Source of the DNA: Nocardia transvalensis
GTDB taxonomy: Bacteria > Actinomycetota > Actinomycetes > Mycobacteriales > Mycobacteriaceae
Direction: 5' to 3'
Length of the DNA stretch: 64,000 nt
Assembly: GCF_015477765.1 (NCBI RefSeq)
Contig: NZ_JADLQQ010000001.1
Coordinates: 372,001-436,000, forward strand
Of this stretch, positions 1 to 10,288 are shown one piece after another. The notes under the pieces were generated by a model, which saw only the letters and a program-made list of their open reading frames with translations, did no database searches and was not told the origin of the DNA. The first letter of the stretch is position 1, and each line of letters starts with the position of its first letter. Position numbers and translations under genes: made by a program.

Positions 1-973
1 CCGAGCCGCGCAGCTTCAGCACCGACGACGCCGGATTCGGTTTGCCCTCGGTGGAATTGGCGACCACCCGCAGCAGCGTCAACTCCAGCGCCAGCAACTC
101 GTTCTCCAGCTCGGCGACGCGGGCGGCGAACAGCGGATCCTCCAGCAACGTGCCGTTACCCGATTTTACCTGTGCCGCATGCTCTTTCGCGACCGCCAAC
201 CGGACCTTGGTGCGGCCGACACCGGTAATGCCGGTACGTTCGTTGCCGAGCAGGAATTTCGCGTAGGTCCAGCCCATGTTCTCCTCGCCGACCAGCTGAT
301 CGGCCGGCACCCGGACGTTTTCGAAGAAGACCTCGTTCACCTCGTGGTGGCCGTCGATCAGCTTGATGGGCCGGATGGTGACACCGGGAGATTTCACGTC
401 GAACAGCAGCAGCGAGATACCGGCCTGCTTCTTGGGCGCGTTGGGATCGGTGCGCACCAGGCAGAAGATCCAGTCCGCCCACTGGGCCGAGGTGGTCCAG
501 ATCTTCTGGCCGTTGACGAGATAAGAGTCGCCGTCGCGCACCGCGGTCGTGCGCAGTGCGGCCAGGTCCGAACCGGCGTCGGGTTCGGAGAAGCCCTGGC
601 ACCACCAGATGTCCAGCGCCGCGGTCGGCGGTAGGAACCGCTCCTTCAGCTCCTGAGAGCCGAACTGGGCGATCACCGGGCCGATCATGTTGGCGTTGAA
701 GGTCAACGGTTCGGGCACGCACGCCAGCTGCAGTTCGTCTTCCCAGATGTGGCGCTGAATCGGCGTCCAGTCCTTGCCGCCCCATTCGGTCGGCCAGTTC
801 GGTACCGCGAGGCCGTGTTCGTGCAGGATCTTGTGCGAGGTGACGATGTCGTCGCGGGAGAGTTCGCGGCCGTATTTCACCTTGTCGCGGATGTCGGCCG
901 GGATCTCGGTCCGGTAGAACCGGCGCAGATCGTCCCGGAAGGCCACCTCGTCGGGTGACAGGGCAAGTTTCAT
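1..973 (-). CDS. acyl-CoA dehydrogenase (FadE family), 3' end beyond window
   Basis: FAD-dependent acyl-CoA dehydrogenase; the family oxidises acyl-CoA to enoyl-CoA in fatty-acid, sterol or aromatic side-chain degradation. About 324 residues are visible; the usual length is near 380-400, so only the end of the C-terminal helical domain is missing. The start is the ATG at 973 (protein begins MKLALSPDEVAFRDD). Family signatures read on the minus strand are a middle-domain stretch QGFSEPDAGSDLAALRT, the beta-domain LVNGQKIWTTSAQWAD, FFENVRVPADQLVGEENMGW, and a C-terminal S-x-LKLRGS at the window edge, typical of large-subunit FadE proteins. The substrate cannot be read from this. A 200-bp gap separates it from the divergent secreted-protein gene. 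Confidence 0.9.
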   Translation of the reverse strand, partial: MKLALSPDEVAFRDDLRRFYRTEIPADIRDKVKYGRELSRDDIVTSHKILHEHGLAVPNWPTEWGGKDWTPIQRHIWEDELQLACVPEPLTFNANMIGPVIAQFGSQELKERFLPPTAALDIWWCQGFSEPDAGSDLAALRTTAVRDGDSYLVNGQKIWTTSAQWADWIFCLVRTDPNAPKKQAGISLLLFDVKSPGVTIRPIKLIDGHHEVNEVFFENVRVPADQLVGEENMGWTYAKFLLGNERTGITGVGRTKVRLAVAKEHAAQVKSGNGTLLEDPLFAARVAELENELLALELTLLRVVANSTEGKPNPASSVLKLRGS

Positions 974-1175
974 GGGCTTCTCCCACTGCGTTCGTATGTC
1001 CGTGATCGAACTTACCCCCCGGTAATCAGGGGTTGTCGGCTGGATCACAACGGCCGCGGCGGATCGGTACCGTGACCGGGCCCGCACAACCGGCGGCGAA
1101 CTGGTACGTTGCTGCGGGGAGGCCGGATTCGTCTTCTTCCGGCCGCCGAGGAGTTCACGACAAGGAGCACCACGA

Positions 1176-2039
1176 GTGAACGGCAGGACCATCGCGCGCC
1201 TGGCCGCGACTGCGGCCGCCTTCGGAATCGGCACGGCGACGCTGGGCAGCGCCACCGCCGAACCGCCCAAGTCACCCCTCGATCACGCGATCGATCAGCT
1301 CACCGCTGCCGCGGGCCCGGATCCGGCCGCCCAGGCCGGGGCGATGTCGGCGGCGAGGGCGGCGCAACTGGTCACGGCCGTGAAGCTCGATCAGATCGCG
1401 GGCGGGTTCGCGCCGTTCGCGTATCAGGCGCCCACCATCGGCTGCGGCGACAACTTCATCACCTTGACCGCGGCCGCGGGCGTTTCCGGCGCATCCGGAC
1501 CCAACCGCGGCATTGCGGGCGGTCCCGGCACGCTGCGCTTCCAGGCCACCCCGGCGGTGTCGGGCTACCCGATCGCCTCGGGCCTCACGGTCGCCTGGCT
1601 GAACGTGAGCAACGGCCGCAGCGGTATCAACCCGCTCGACGACCAGACCGACTACCACCTGCCCGGCCTGTCCAAGACCGTCGAAACCGGCCCCGGCACC
1701 GTTGTCGCCTCGATGTGGGGCACGGTCAACTACCCCACCTCGCTGTGCGTCATGACCCCCACGGTCGGCCTGTTCACCGTCGCCGAGGACCCGGCCCCCG
1801 CCGACCCCAACACCCCCCAACCCGCCCCGCCCGCCCCCAACGGCGCCCCCGCGGGCGAAACCTCCCCCGGCACAACCCATACCGACCCCAAGGCCATCCC
1901 ACCCGGCGACAACGCCCCGGCCTCTCCCCACCACCCCTCCCAACCCCCGGTAGCCCCAGGCGCCGTAGCGGCCACCCCCAGCCCCGAACCCACCCACACC
2001 TTGATCGCCCCGGGCAACGACACCCCCACCGAGCACTAG
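1176..2039 (+). CDS. secreted protein with Pro-rich C-terminus, function unknown
   Basis: I do not recognise a named family. The 287-residue product starts at a GTG preceded by AAGGAG (1162-1167). Residues 1-28 form a Sec-type signal peptide (N-region with Arg, hydrophobic Ala/Gly core, cleavage expected after SATA). The mature part to about residue 205 is a compact domain with two Cys (GCGDN and SLCVM), which could form a disulfide. Residues 205-287 are a low-complexity Pro/Ala/Thr tail (PAPADPNTPQPAPPAPN and similar), as in cell-wall-spanning exported proteins of mycolata. There is no lipobox and no LPXTG motif. It stands alone, with an inverted repeat some 160 bp downstream. Confidence 0.7.
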   Translation: MNGRTIARLAATAAAFGIGTATLGSATAEPPKSPLDHAIDQLTAAAGPDPAAQAGAMSAARAAQLVTAVKLDQIAGGFAPFAYQAPTIGCGDNFITLTAAAGVSGASGPNRGIAGGPGTLRFQATPAVSGYPIASGLTVAWLNVSNGRSGINPLDDQTDYHLPGLSKTVETGPGTVVASMWGTVNYPTSLCVMTPTVGLFTVAEDPAPADPNTPQPAPPAPNGAPAGETSPGTTHTDPKAIPPGDNAPASPHHPSQPPVAPGAVAATPSPEPTHTLIAPGNDTPTEH

Positions 2040-2200
2040 AACTCCGCGCCCTTCCGTCTCTTCACACCCCTACGCCCATAGCAGGTACCAAGCGCCACAA
2101 CGAGTGCGATGCGCCTCCCCGCCGTGTCCACTTCCCACGCCTCGCACCCAACGTGCACAGGCAGTACGAAACACCGCGGCGAGAGCGGCGCCGAACCGCC

Positions 2201-2220
2201 CCCGGCAGCCGACTGCCGGG
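2201..2220. terminator. terminator-like hairpin
   Basis: Perfect 8-bp inverted repeat CCCGGCAG / CTGCCGGG around a 4-nt CCGA loop. It lies between the secreted-protein gene and the 95-bp tandem repeats. There is no T-tract, which is normal for actinobacterial terminators, so its role is inferred only from shape and position. Confidence 0.45.
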
Positions 2221-2221
2221 T

Positions 2222-2441
2222 AAGTGCCGCACCATTTTTGGCGCATCGCAAACCCCAGGGCCGTCCATAGCTGGTGCGACACGCACCAAAGGATGTGGCG
2301 TAGTGATCGTGGCGGGAAGTGCCGCAACACTTGGCGCATCGCACACTCCAGCGCCGTCCATAGCTGGTGCGACACGCACCAATGGGTGCGGCGTTGTGAA
2401 GGTGGGCGGGTAAGCGCCGCACCGCTTTTGGCGTATTGCAC
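2222..2441. repeat. 95-bp tandem repeat, two full units plus a partial third
   Basis: Units start at 2222, 2317 and 2412, exactly 95 bp apart; the third stops after about 30 bp. Each full unit carries GGCGCATCGCA, then CCGTCCATAGC, then a 17-bp hairpin TGGTGCG-ACA-CGCACCA (2272-2288 and 2365-2381). The units are clearly related but not identical, with small indels inside. Open frames across it on both strands merely reflect the repeat. The rest of the gap 2040-2471 holds the hairpin at 2201-2220 and no gene I can support. Confidence 0.8.
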
Positions 2442-2471
2442 CTGTTCGGCCGGGCGTAGGCCGTCGGGTGA

Positions 2472-3485
2472 TCAGGGATCCAGGAGGGGCGCTTGGTCGC
2501 CGAAGACGTATGTGGTGTTGGCGGAGAGGAATTCGGTGGGGAAGCCGGGGCGGAAACCGGTGGCGGATTCGAGGAGGTCGATGGCTTCGGAGGGGAGGGA
2601 GACCTCGAGGGTGCCGAGGTTGTCGAGGAGTTGGTCGAGGGTGCGGGCGCCGATGATGGGGTGGACGGCGTGTGAATGGGCGCGGGTCCAGGCCAGGGCC
2701 ACCTGGGCGGGGGTGTAGCCCAGGTCGCCCGCCACGCGCTGGACGACGCGGGCGACGGCCAGTTCCTGGGGGCAGATCGACGACGGGGACAATCGGCACC
2801 GCTCCCCCGGCCCCTCGGCACGGGTGTACTTGCCCGACAACACACCTGCGCCCAATGGGCTCCAGGCCGCCACACTCATGCCCAGGGACTCCGCCATGGG
2901 CAGCAGTTCCCGTTCGATATCGCGATTGACCAGGCTGTAGGGCACCTGCAAGGCCGCGAACGGCGTCAGGCCCCGCTCCTCGGCGAGGGTCTGCGCCCGC
3001 GCCACCACCCACGCCGGCGCATCCGAAATGCCTACATACAGCACCTTGCCCGAGCGCACCACATCGTCGAGGGCACGCATGGTCTCCTCGAGCGGAGTGT
3101 GCCGGTCCCAGACGTGCACCCAGTACAGATCGATGTAATCGGTACGCAGCCGCCGCAGACTGGTCTCCAGCGACAGCCGCAAATTCTTGCGATGATTGCC
3201 CGCCGCATTGAGATCGCTGCGATCCCGCGTCACCGTGTACTTGGTCGCCACCACGAAGCGATCCCGCCGCCCGTCGAGCAGCTCCCCGAGGAACTCCTCA
3301 CTGGCTCCCCCGCGATAGTTGACCGCGGTATCCACGACATTCCCACCCGCATCCGCATACGCGTCCAGGATCTCGCGACATTCCAGCAGCGGAGCGCCCA
3401 CACCCCCCTGCTCACCGAACGTCATTGTGCCCAAGAACAGTTCGGAAACCCGCAGCCCGGTGTTTCCCAGCAGCCGATACCGCAT
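2472..3485 (-). CDS. aldo/keto reductase
   Basis: NAD(P)H-dependent oxidoreductase of the aldo/keto reductase superfamily, closest in style to the voltage-gated K+ channel beta-subunit/YghZ-like group. The product has 337 residues when begun at MRYRLLGNTG, where GGAGAGG sits 7-8 nt upstream; a longer start at 3506 has no good ribosome site. The catalytic tetrad is readable: Asp52 and Tyr57 (VVDTAVNYRG), Lys82 (VVATKYT) and His124 (YWVHVWD). The C-terminal cofactor region PIIGARTLDQLLDNL is present. The physiological substrate is unknown. It is monocistronic and transcribed towards the tandem repeats; the next gene upstream is the DEAD-box helicase, on the same strand. Confidence 0.9.
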   Translation of the reverse strand: MRYRLLGNTGLRVSELFLGTMTFGEQGGVGAPLLECREILDAYADAGGNVVDTAVNYRGGASEEFLGELLDGRRDRFVVATKYTVTRDRSDLNAAGNHRKNLRLSLETSLRRLRTDYIDLYWVHVWDRHTPLEETMRALDDVVRSGKVLYVGISDAPAWVVARAQTLAEERGLTPFAALQVPYSLVNRDIERELLPMAESLGMSVAAWSPLGAGVLSGKYTRAEGPGERCRLSPSSICPQELAVARVVQRVAGDLGYTPAQVALAWTRAHSHAVHPIIGARTLDQLLDNLGTLEVSLPSEAIDLLESATGFRPGFPTEFLSANTTYVFGDQAPLLDP

Positions 3486-3608
3486 CGACGTTCCTCTCCC
3501 GCACACGGTAGAGGTTCATCGTCGACCTTCGAGCCCGCCGAGGCAACCGACCGGCACGCACGCCACGCCTTGTGACGTGCGCTCAGGATGTCAAGCGCAC
3601 TCGACGAT

Positions 3609-5378
<1,770 letters not shown>

Positions 5379-5442
5379 ATTGACCAGCAGTTTACTGCCT
5401 TATAGTGGTCGCCCCGACCATCGGCCCAATACGGTGAGACGT

Positions 5443-6462
5443 ATGCAACCCCAGCAGCCGCCCGTGCATTCCGTCTCAACACCTGACACCGGCCCGGCCG
5501 CGGTCACCGTATCGACCACGTCGGGCAGCGAATCCACCGCGCCGTCGGTGGTGGTCAACTACTCGGCCACATCGGATGCGAGCCGCCCGGCACCCACCGG
5601 ACCGGCCGGGGTCGAGGCGGCGGCGCCGAGTCCCGAACCCACCCCGGCGGCGACCCGCGCGGTCGATGTGGCCGTCGTGCAGTTCGGCCCCTACACCGAC
5701 AAGGACGCGAATCTGGCGATGCTGCGCGAGCAGGTGCGCGCGGCCGCCGAACACGGCGCGCGCGTGGTGGTGGCGCCGGAATACTCGATGTTCGCGGTGA
5801 CCCGCCTGGATCGGCGCGTGATCGAGGCGGCCGAGCCGATCACCGGGCCGTTCGTCACCGGATTGCGCGGGCTGGCGGCCGAATTCGGCGTGCATCTGGT
5901 GGCGGGCGTGGTGGAGGCGCCCGGCGGCGTCGCACCCGACCGGATCTACAACACCCTCGTCGCCGCGGGGCCGGATGCGGAGTTCGTGGCGGTATATCGC
6001 AAGGTGCACACCTACGACGCGTTCGGCCACCGCGAATCGGATGTGGTGCTGCCCGGCGAGATCACCGATCCGGCGACGTTCGCCGTCGACGGGGTCGTCT
6101 TCGGCCTGCAGACCTGCTTCGACCTGCGCTTCCCGGAGGGATGTCGGCGGGTGGCCGCCGCGGGGGCGCACGTGCTGGCGCTTCCGGCGCAATGGATTCC
6201 GGGTCCGGCGAAGGTGGATCAGTGGACGACGCTGCTGCGGGCGCGGGCCATCGAGAACACGATGTACGTCGCCGCCGCCGATCAGTCCGCTCCGCGGGGC
6301 GCCGGGGCTTCGATGATCGTCGATCCGATGGGCACCGTGCTCGCGGAACTCGGTGAGGCGCCGGGCATCGCCACCGCCCGCATCGATCTGGACCAGCTGG
6401 ACCAGGTCCGCACCACCAATCCGAGCCTGGCGCTGCGCCGGTTCACCATCGCCGCCGAATAG
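5443..6462 (+). CDS. carbon-nitrogen hydrolase (nitrilase superfamily amidase)
   Basis: Hydrolase of the nitrilase superfamily, resembling omega-amidase/deaminated-glutathione-amidase types; the exact amide substrate is not readable. The catalytic triad is present: Glu113 (VVAPEYSMF), Lys187 (VYRKVHTYDAF) and Cys225 (GLQTCFDLRFPE). The catalytic domain begins near residue 72 (TRAVDVAVVQF) and runs to the end of the 339-residue product. The first 70 residues are Pro/Ser/Thr-rich low complexity, unusual for the family, so the true start could be downstream; an upstream in-frame start at 5371 would overlap the deaD start and looks less likely. It is divergent from deaD and followed about 100 bp on by a phosphoribosyltransferase. 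Confidence 0.88.
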   Translation: MQPQQPPVHSVSTPDTGPAAVTVSTTSGSESTAPSVVVNYSATSDASRPAPTGPAGVEAAAPSPEPTPAATRAVDVAVVQFGPYTDKDANLAMLREQVRAAAEHGARVVVAPEYSMFAVTRLDRRVIEAAEPITGPFVTGLRGLAAEFGVHLVAGVVEAPGGVAPDRIYNTLVAAGPDAEFVAVYRKVHTYDAFGHRESDVVLPGEITDPATFAVDGVVFGLQTCFDLRFPEGCRRVAAAGAHVLALPAQWIPGPAKVDQWTTLLRARAIENTMYVAAADQSAPRGAGASMIVDPMGTVLAELGEAPGIATARIDLDQLDQVRTTNPSLALRRFTIAAE

Positions 6463-6560
6463 CTCGCGCATGGAGTTTGCGCGGACGGCCGGGCGGCTAT
6501 CCCTGTATGCAGGGCAATAGCATCCGCGCATCCTCGAGCAAGCGTAGCGTTGACAATACA

Positions 6561-7196
6561 ATGATCTATCCCGATCGGGTCGCCGCCGGTCGCGCGCTGG
6601 GTGGGTCCCTGGACCACCTGCGGGCGTCGGACCCGCTGGTGCTGGGACTGCCGCGCGGCGGGGTGCCGGTGGCGGCGGCGGTGCGGTCGAAGATCGGCGG
6701 GGATCTCGATGTGCTGCTGGTACGCAAGCTCGGCGTGCCGTGGCAGCCGGAGCTGGCGATGGGCGCGATCGGTGAGGGCGGGGTGCGGGTACTCAACGAC
6801 GACGTGGTGCGCCACACCGGCGTACGGCCCGACCAGATCTCGGAGATCGAAGCGGCCGAACAGGCGGAACTGGAACGGCGGCAACGGCTTCTGCGGGCGC
6901 GGGTGCCGCCGGTTCCGTTGAAGGACCGCACGGTGGTGATCGTCGACGACGGGATGGCAACGGGCGCGACGGTGGCGGTGGCCTGTGAGATCGCGCGCCT
7001 GCACGAACCGCGCCGCATCACCGTGGCGGTGCCGGTGTCCTCGATCGAGGCGCTGCGCCGCGTCGACGCCCTGGCCGACGAGACGGTGTGCCCGTTCGTT
7101 CCGCGGGTGCTCGGCGGCGTCGGCGGCGCCTATCGCGACTTCCATCAACTCAGCGACGACGAGGTGATGGACCTCCTGGCTCCGCCGGATCAGTGA
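6561..7196 (+). CDS. phosphoribosyltransferase-family protein
   Basis: Type I phosphoribosyltransferase fold of 211 residues. The PRPP-binding signature VVIVDDGMATGAT sits in the middle of the protein, and the N-terminal part has LVLGLPRGGVPVA followed by DVLLVRKLGVP, the arrangement seen in stand-alone actinobacterial 'phosphoribosyltransferase' proteins often found near dienelactone hydrolases. Purine or pyrimidine specificity is not evident; a regulatory or phosphate-transfer role is possible. The start chosen is the ATG at 6561 (MIYPDRVAAGR), which matches the family N-terminus; an upstream start at 6477 adds 28 unlikely residues. It converges with the carbonic-anhydrase-like gene, with only 3 bp between stops. 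Confidence 0.85.
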   Translation: MIYPDRVAAGRALGGSLDHLRASDPLVLGLPRGGVPVAAAVRSKIGGDLDVLLVRKLGVPWQPELAMGAIGEGGVRVLNDDVVRHTGVRPDQISEIEAAEQAELERRQRLLRARVPPVPLKDRTVVIVDDGMATGATVAVACEIARLHEPRRITVAVPVSSIEALRRVDALADETVCPFVPRVLGGVGGAYRDFHQLSDDEVMDLLAPPDQ

Positions 7197-7199
7197 CCG

Positions 7200-7733
7200 T
7201 CAGTCGTCGATCGGCGTGATTCCCTTGCGATGGCGTCGGGCCAGTTCGGCGTAGTAACCGGGATTTATCTTGATCCAGCCTTCGGCGGGGGTGCCCGGCT
7301 CGATGGCCCGTTTGACCGTCGCCGGGGAACCGGCGGCGAGCACACCGTCGGGGATTTCGGTGCCTGGTTGGACCAGCGAGTGGGCCGCGATCATGGTGCG
7401 GGCCCCGATGCGCGCCTGGTCGAGCACCGTACTGCCGTTGCCCACAATGGTTTCCGCGCCGACGACGGCACCGTGCAGCACCACGCTGTGTGCAATGGTG
7501 GCGCCTGGACCGATATCGACCGTCACCCCTTCGGCGGTGTGCACCACGGCGTTGTCCTGCACATTGGCCCGCTCGCGCACGATGATCGGCGCCAGATCCA
7601 CCCGCAGCACCGCCCCGTACCACACCGATGCCCCCGCCTCGACACGCACATCCCCGATCAGGGTCGCGGTCGGCGCGATAAACGCCGTGGAATCGACCTG
7701 CGGCCGCTTACCTTCGAATTCGAACAATGGCAC
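7200..7733 (-). CDS. gamma carbonic anhydrase-like hexapeptide-repeat protein
   Basis: Left-handed beta-helix protein of 177 residues, of the gamma-carbonic anhydrase/PaaY/YrdA family. Hexapeptide-repeat rungs run from about residue 12 to 135. The three metal-ligand histidines typical of the family can be placed in VVHTAEG, IAHSVVLHG and LHGAVVG. The C-terminal helix (AEGWIKINPGYYAELARRHRKG) is also characteristic. Members bind zinc or iron; whether this one has carbonic anhydrase activity or works as a thioesterase/acyltransferase accessory cannot be told. It is convergent with the phosphoribosyltransferase gene and lies just downstream of the type VII secretion-like operon, in the same orientation, 49 bp after the EspG-like stop. 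Confidence 0.9.
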   Translation of the reverse strand: MPLFEFEGKRPQVDSTAFIAPTATLIGDVRVEAGASVWYGAVLRVDLAPIIVRERANVQDNAVVHTAEGVTVDIGPGATIAHSVVLHGAVVGAETIVGNGSTVLDQARIGARTMIAAHSLVQPGTEIPDGVLAAGSPATVKRAIEPGTPAEGWIKINPGYYAELARRHRKGITPIDD

Positions 7734-7782
7734 CCGCTCAACTTAAGTCCCCTGCTTCCAGGAGTCCACAAGATCCTGCGCG

Positions 7783-8541
7783 TTACCAATGATCGGTGTC
7801 GGAGACCAAACGTTCGGCCGCGGTGATCAGGGGGCGGAGTTGGGCGGTGAAGGCTTCGGCGGTGACGGGGACTATGTCGACTTCGGTGCGGGTGCGGACG
7901 GTGTAGCGGCCGTCGCCTGCGATGTCGATCCAGCACAGGACGGCGAGCGGGCGCACGGTGTCGTCGGCGCGCCGAGCGGAGACGACGATCTGGCCGATGC
8001 CGTCGCGTGGCTGTTTCAGCAATCGGCGCATCCGGGCGGGAACCGACGGTCCCGACACCGGCACGGTCACCAGATCGCGGCTGTCCTCGCGCACCCGATC
8101 CAGCGGAGCGGTGTGCCGGGCCATACTGCCGGGGCCGTTCTCCGGCAACACCGAAACAATACGCGCCGCAAAGCTTTTCGAGTTGCCGACGAATAACCGA
8201 ACCTCGGCGCCACGGTCGGGTCCGGATCCGGCGCGCTGCGCCGCGACCACGGTGACATGCCCGGCGCAGGCGCCCAGCACCCGCACCGGGCGGACCTCCG
8301 CACGAGGCCCGTGCTCGCCGAACACCTCCACCCGGATCGTCGGCCGGGCCAGTACGCGCAGGGCTGACTCCAGGTCGGGATCGAGTGTCCGCGAACACCA
8401 TTCGTTGAGGTCCGGCAGCTGCGCGGCACGCTCGTCGCTGGTGCGGGCCGTCAGCCGCACGGCGAGGGGATACGGAATCCGGTCACCATCGGTCCGCTCC
8501 CAGGCCAGCGCGAACTGGTCGGGGGTGAGGGTCCATCTCAC
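7783..8541 (-). CDS. EspG-like type VII secretion chaperone
   Basis: A 252-residue product with the layout of the ESX-associated EspG family: an N-terminal Phe/Trp segment (LTPDQFALAWERTD), long beta-rich middle (RVEVFGEHGPRAEV, VTVVAAQRAG), a central helical region with RVREDSRDL, and a final beta hairpin (RYTVRTRTEVDIVPVTAEAF). EspG proteins bind the tip of PPE partners in the cytosol and hand them to the ESX ATPase. The start is GTG at 8541. It is the last gene of the run hydrolase/PE-like/PPE-like/EspG-like, 30 nt after the PPE-like stop, which is the context expected for such a chaperone. The family call is from pattern and context rather than from a strict motif. Confidence 0.75.
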   Translation of the reverse strand: MRWTLTPDQFALAWERTDGDRIPYPLAVRLTARTSDERAAQLPDLNEWCSRTLDPDLESALRVLARPTIRVEVFGEHGPRAEVRPVRVLGACAGHVTVVAAQRAGSGPDRGAEVRLFVGNSKSFAARIVSVLPENGPGSMARHTAPLDRVREDSRDLVTVPVSGPSVPARMRRLLKQPRDGIGQIVVSARRADDTVRPLAVLCWIDIAGDGRYTVRTRTEVDIVPVTAEAFTAQLRPLITAAERLVSDTDHW

Positions 8542-8571
8542 CGTCGGCGGCCTGCCTCGGTCGTCGCGGGA

Positions 8572-9885
8572 TCAGTCATCCTCGACCCATTCGCCCAGCA
8601 CGGGCGGTGTCGTGGGATCCATCCGGCCTACCAGGTCGCCGCCGGGTTCGGCAGGTTCCAGGAAGGTCGGCTCGTCGAGGTCCGGGTAGTACTCGTCGTC
8701 CTCGTCGAATTCATGAGAGCGCTTGGGCGCCACAGGCTTTGCCGTAGGCGGCCGAGTGGTGTCGCTGGCCGCCGCGAACGCCCCGCCCGCCAGACCGCCC
8801 ACGACTCCGGCACCCATCCCGCTGACCGTGTCGGCGGCATGATCGCGCCGATCCTTCGGCTCCTCACGTTTACGCTGCCCGTCGCCGTCACCGGCCGAAG
8901 CGCTCTGCGTGCGCATGGCGGCAGTGGCTACCGGGCCCGTACCCACGGAAACCCGACCAGATTGCGGCGCAACGATATTCGACCCGGCCACACTCGGCCC
9001 CGGAACCGCCGCATGATCGGCAGTCGGCGCAGGGGCGGGCACCGTACCCGCCACAGCTGCCGGGCCCGTCACCGCGGCAGCAGGTGCGGTGGTCGCGGCC
9101 GGTGCATCGGCCGGAACGGGCGCGGCCGGTTGTCCGGAACCGGCATCGTCCGCACCGGCCTCCTGCGGAGTCGTCGCAGGACGCATCGATTCGTCCTGCC
9201 CGGCATCCGGCGCCGCATCGGGCACGACTACCGCCCCGGGCCGCATCACATCGGCCGACCCTCCACCCGGTGCGGTGGGATCCGGACTCCCCTCTACCAC
9301 CACCGGATTCCGGTACATCCCGCTGTCGTGAAAGGCGGGCACATTGTTGCCGGTCGGCAGGAAGTTCCCGGCATAGATCGAGTTCATCACCCGCACCGCG
9401 TCCGAACGCATGCCCTCGGCGGCCTTCTGCAACTCGACATTGGCCGCGGCCCGCCTGGGATCGAGCAGCGCCCCCTCCAGATCCGGCTCCATCGCCAGCG
9501 GCTCGGCCAGCGCCGTCCGCAGTGCCTCCGCCGCATCGTTGGCCTGTCCGAGCCGATGCCCCACCACCGACATCACCTCGGACAAATGCTGTCCCAGCTC
9601 TTCGAACGCCTGCATCGCACCGGCCGCCATCGCCGCGGCATTGCCCCGCCATCCGTCGGCCATGGCGCCTCGAATTTCGGCATGGGCCTGCTGCACGGCA
9701 TCGGCCACCGCCGTCGCCGAACTCTGCCAGGCCTGCCGACCGGCCGAGATCACTTCCGGATTCAATTGCGACACACCGCGATAGATTTCGCCGTAGTCCA
9801 GATGGTCGAAGACCTCGCAGTTGGGCGCATAGTCCGGATCGGTCTGCGCCGGGCCGGACTTCGACCCGCCGCCCACCCTATGCAT
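8572..9885 (-). CDS. PPE/WXG100-like type VII secretion substrate with long Pro/Ala tail
   Basis: Predicted substrate of an ESX (type VII) system, 437 residues. The N-terminal 180 residues are helical and contain a W-x-G turn (DGWRGNAAAM, Trp79-Gly81) between two long amphipathic helices, as in WXG100/PPE proteins. Residues 190-370 are low-complexity Pro/Ala/Gly/Asp (for example APDAAPDAGQD); a Gly/Ala-rich hydrophobic stretch near 375-395 (GAGVVGGLAGGAFAAA) precedes an acidic tail ending in EWVEDD. The ATG at 9885 overlaps the PE-like gene by 8 bp, so the two are probably co-translated as a pair. A longer frame from 10206 is a shadow of the PE-like gene. No canonical PPE N-terminus is present, hence 'PPE-like'. 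Confidence 0.75.
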   Translation of the reverse strand: MHRVGGGSKSGPAQTDPDYAPNCEVFDHLDYGEIYRGVSQLNPEVISAGRQAWQSSATAVADAVQQAHAEIRGAMADGWRGNAAAMAAGAMQAFEELGQHLSEVMSVVGHRLGQANDAAEALRTALAEPLAMEPDLEGALLDPRRAAANVELQKAAEGMRSDAVRVMNSIYAGNFLPTGNNVPAFHDSGMYRNPVVVEGSPDPTAPGGGSADVMRPGAVVVPDAAPDAGQDESMRPATTPQEAGADDAGSGQPAAPVPADAPAATTAPAAAVTGPAAVAGTVPAPAPTADHAAVPGPSVAGSNIVAPQSGRVSVGTGPVATAAMRTQSASAGDGDGQRKREEPKDRRDHAADTVSGMGAGVVGGLAGGAFAAASDTTRPPTAKPVAPKRSHEFDEDDEYYPDLDEPTFLEPAEPGGDLVGRMDPTTPPVLGEWVEDD

Positions 9886-10288
9886 GCCCCACCCCCACCG
9901 TCTCCGAGGCCATTCGGCCGATCGCCGCGGCGACATCGGCGTCCTGCTGTTCGTAGGACGCGGCCGCCGCGCGCAGCGCCTGCGCCAGCTGCCGGGCCGC
10001 GTCGGCGTACTCCTGAAGCCGTTCCACCGCGTCGGTCGCCTTACCCTCGAAACCGCGGCGCAGCGAATTGCCGGATTCGAAACCGCCGAAACCCGGCAGC
10101 GATCCGGCGGCACGCAACGTACCGATCTGCTGTTCGACCTGATCGGCGAGTAGCTCGTAGCGACGCGCGCAGCGCTCGTGGGTGCCGTCGGCGACCACGA
10201 CGCCATCGATCCACAACTCGCCGTCCTGGACCGCTTGCGTCAGGGCCGCAACGTCACTGCGCAGATTCCCGTTCTCCTGTGACTGCAC
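9878..10288 (-). CDS. PE-like small type VII secretion partner with YxxxD signal
   Basis: A 136-residue, Ala-rich, almost wholly helical protein. It starts at GTG 10288 behind a GGGGG ribosome site. Two long helices flank a Gly/Pro turn (GSLPGFGGFESGN, about 63-74), the helix-turn-helix shape of PE/Esx partners. Near the C-terminus, Tyr112-x-x-x-Asp116 (SYEQQD) matches the YxxxD/E secretion signal that follows the second helix in type VII substrates. It is placed immediately before, and overlapping, the PPE-like gene, the usual order for a PE-PPE heterodimer. It lacks the Pro-Glu start that gives the PE family its name, so it is a functional analogue by inference. Confidence 0.7.
   Translation of the reverse strand: MQSQENGNLRSDVAALTQAVQDGELWIDGVVVADGTHERCARRYELLADQVEQQIGTLRAAGSLPGFGGFESGNSLRRGFEGKATDAVERLQEYADAARQLAQALRAAAASYEQQDADVAAAIGRMASETVGVGHA

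Noticed and set aside
2036..2875. Minus-strand frames through the 95-bp repeats with repeated CRTSYGR/VSHQLWTAL peptides
   Set aside because: The peptide repetition follows from the DNA repeat, three frames show it equally, and part overlaps the aldo/keto reductase gene.
6477..6560. Upstream extension of the phosphoribosyltransferase
   Set aside because: It adds 28 residues without similarity to the family; the ATG at 6561 gives the normal N-terminus.
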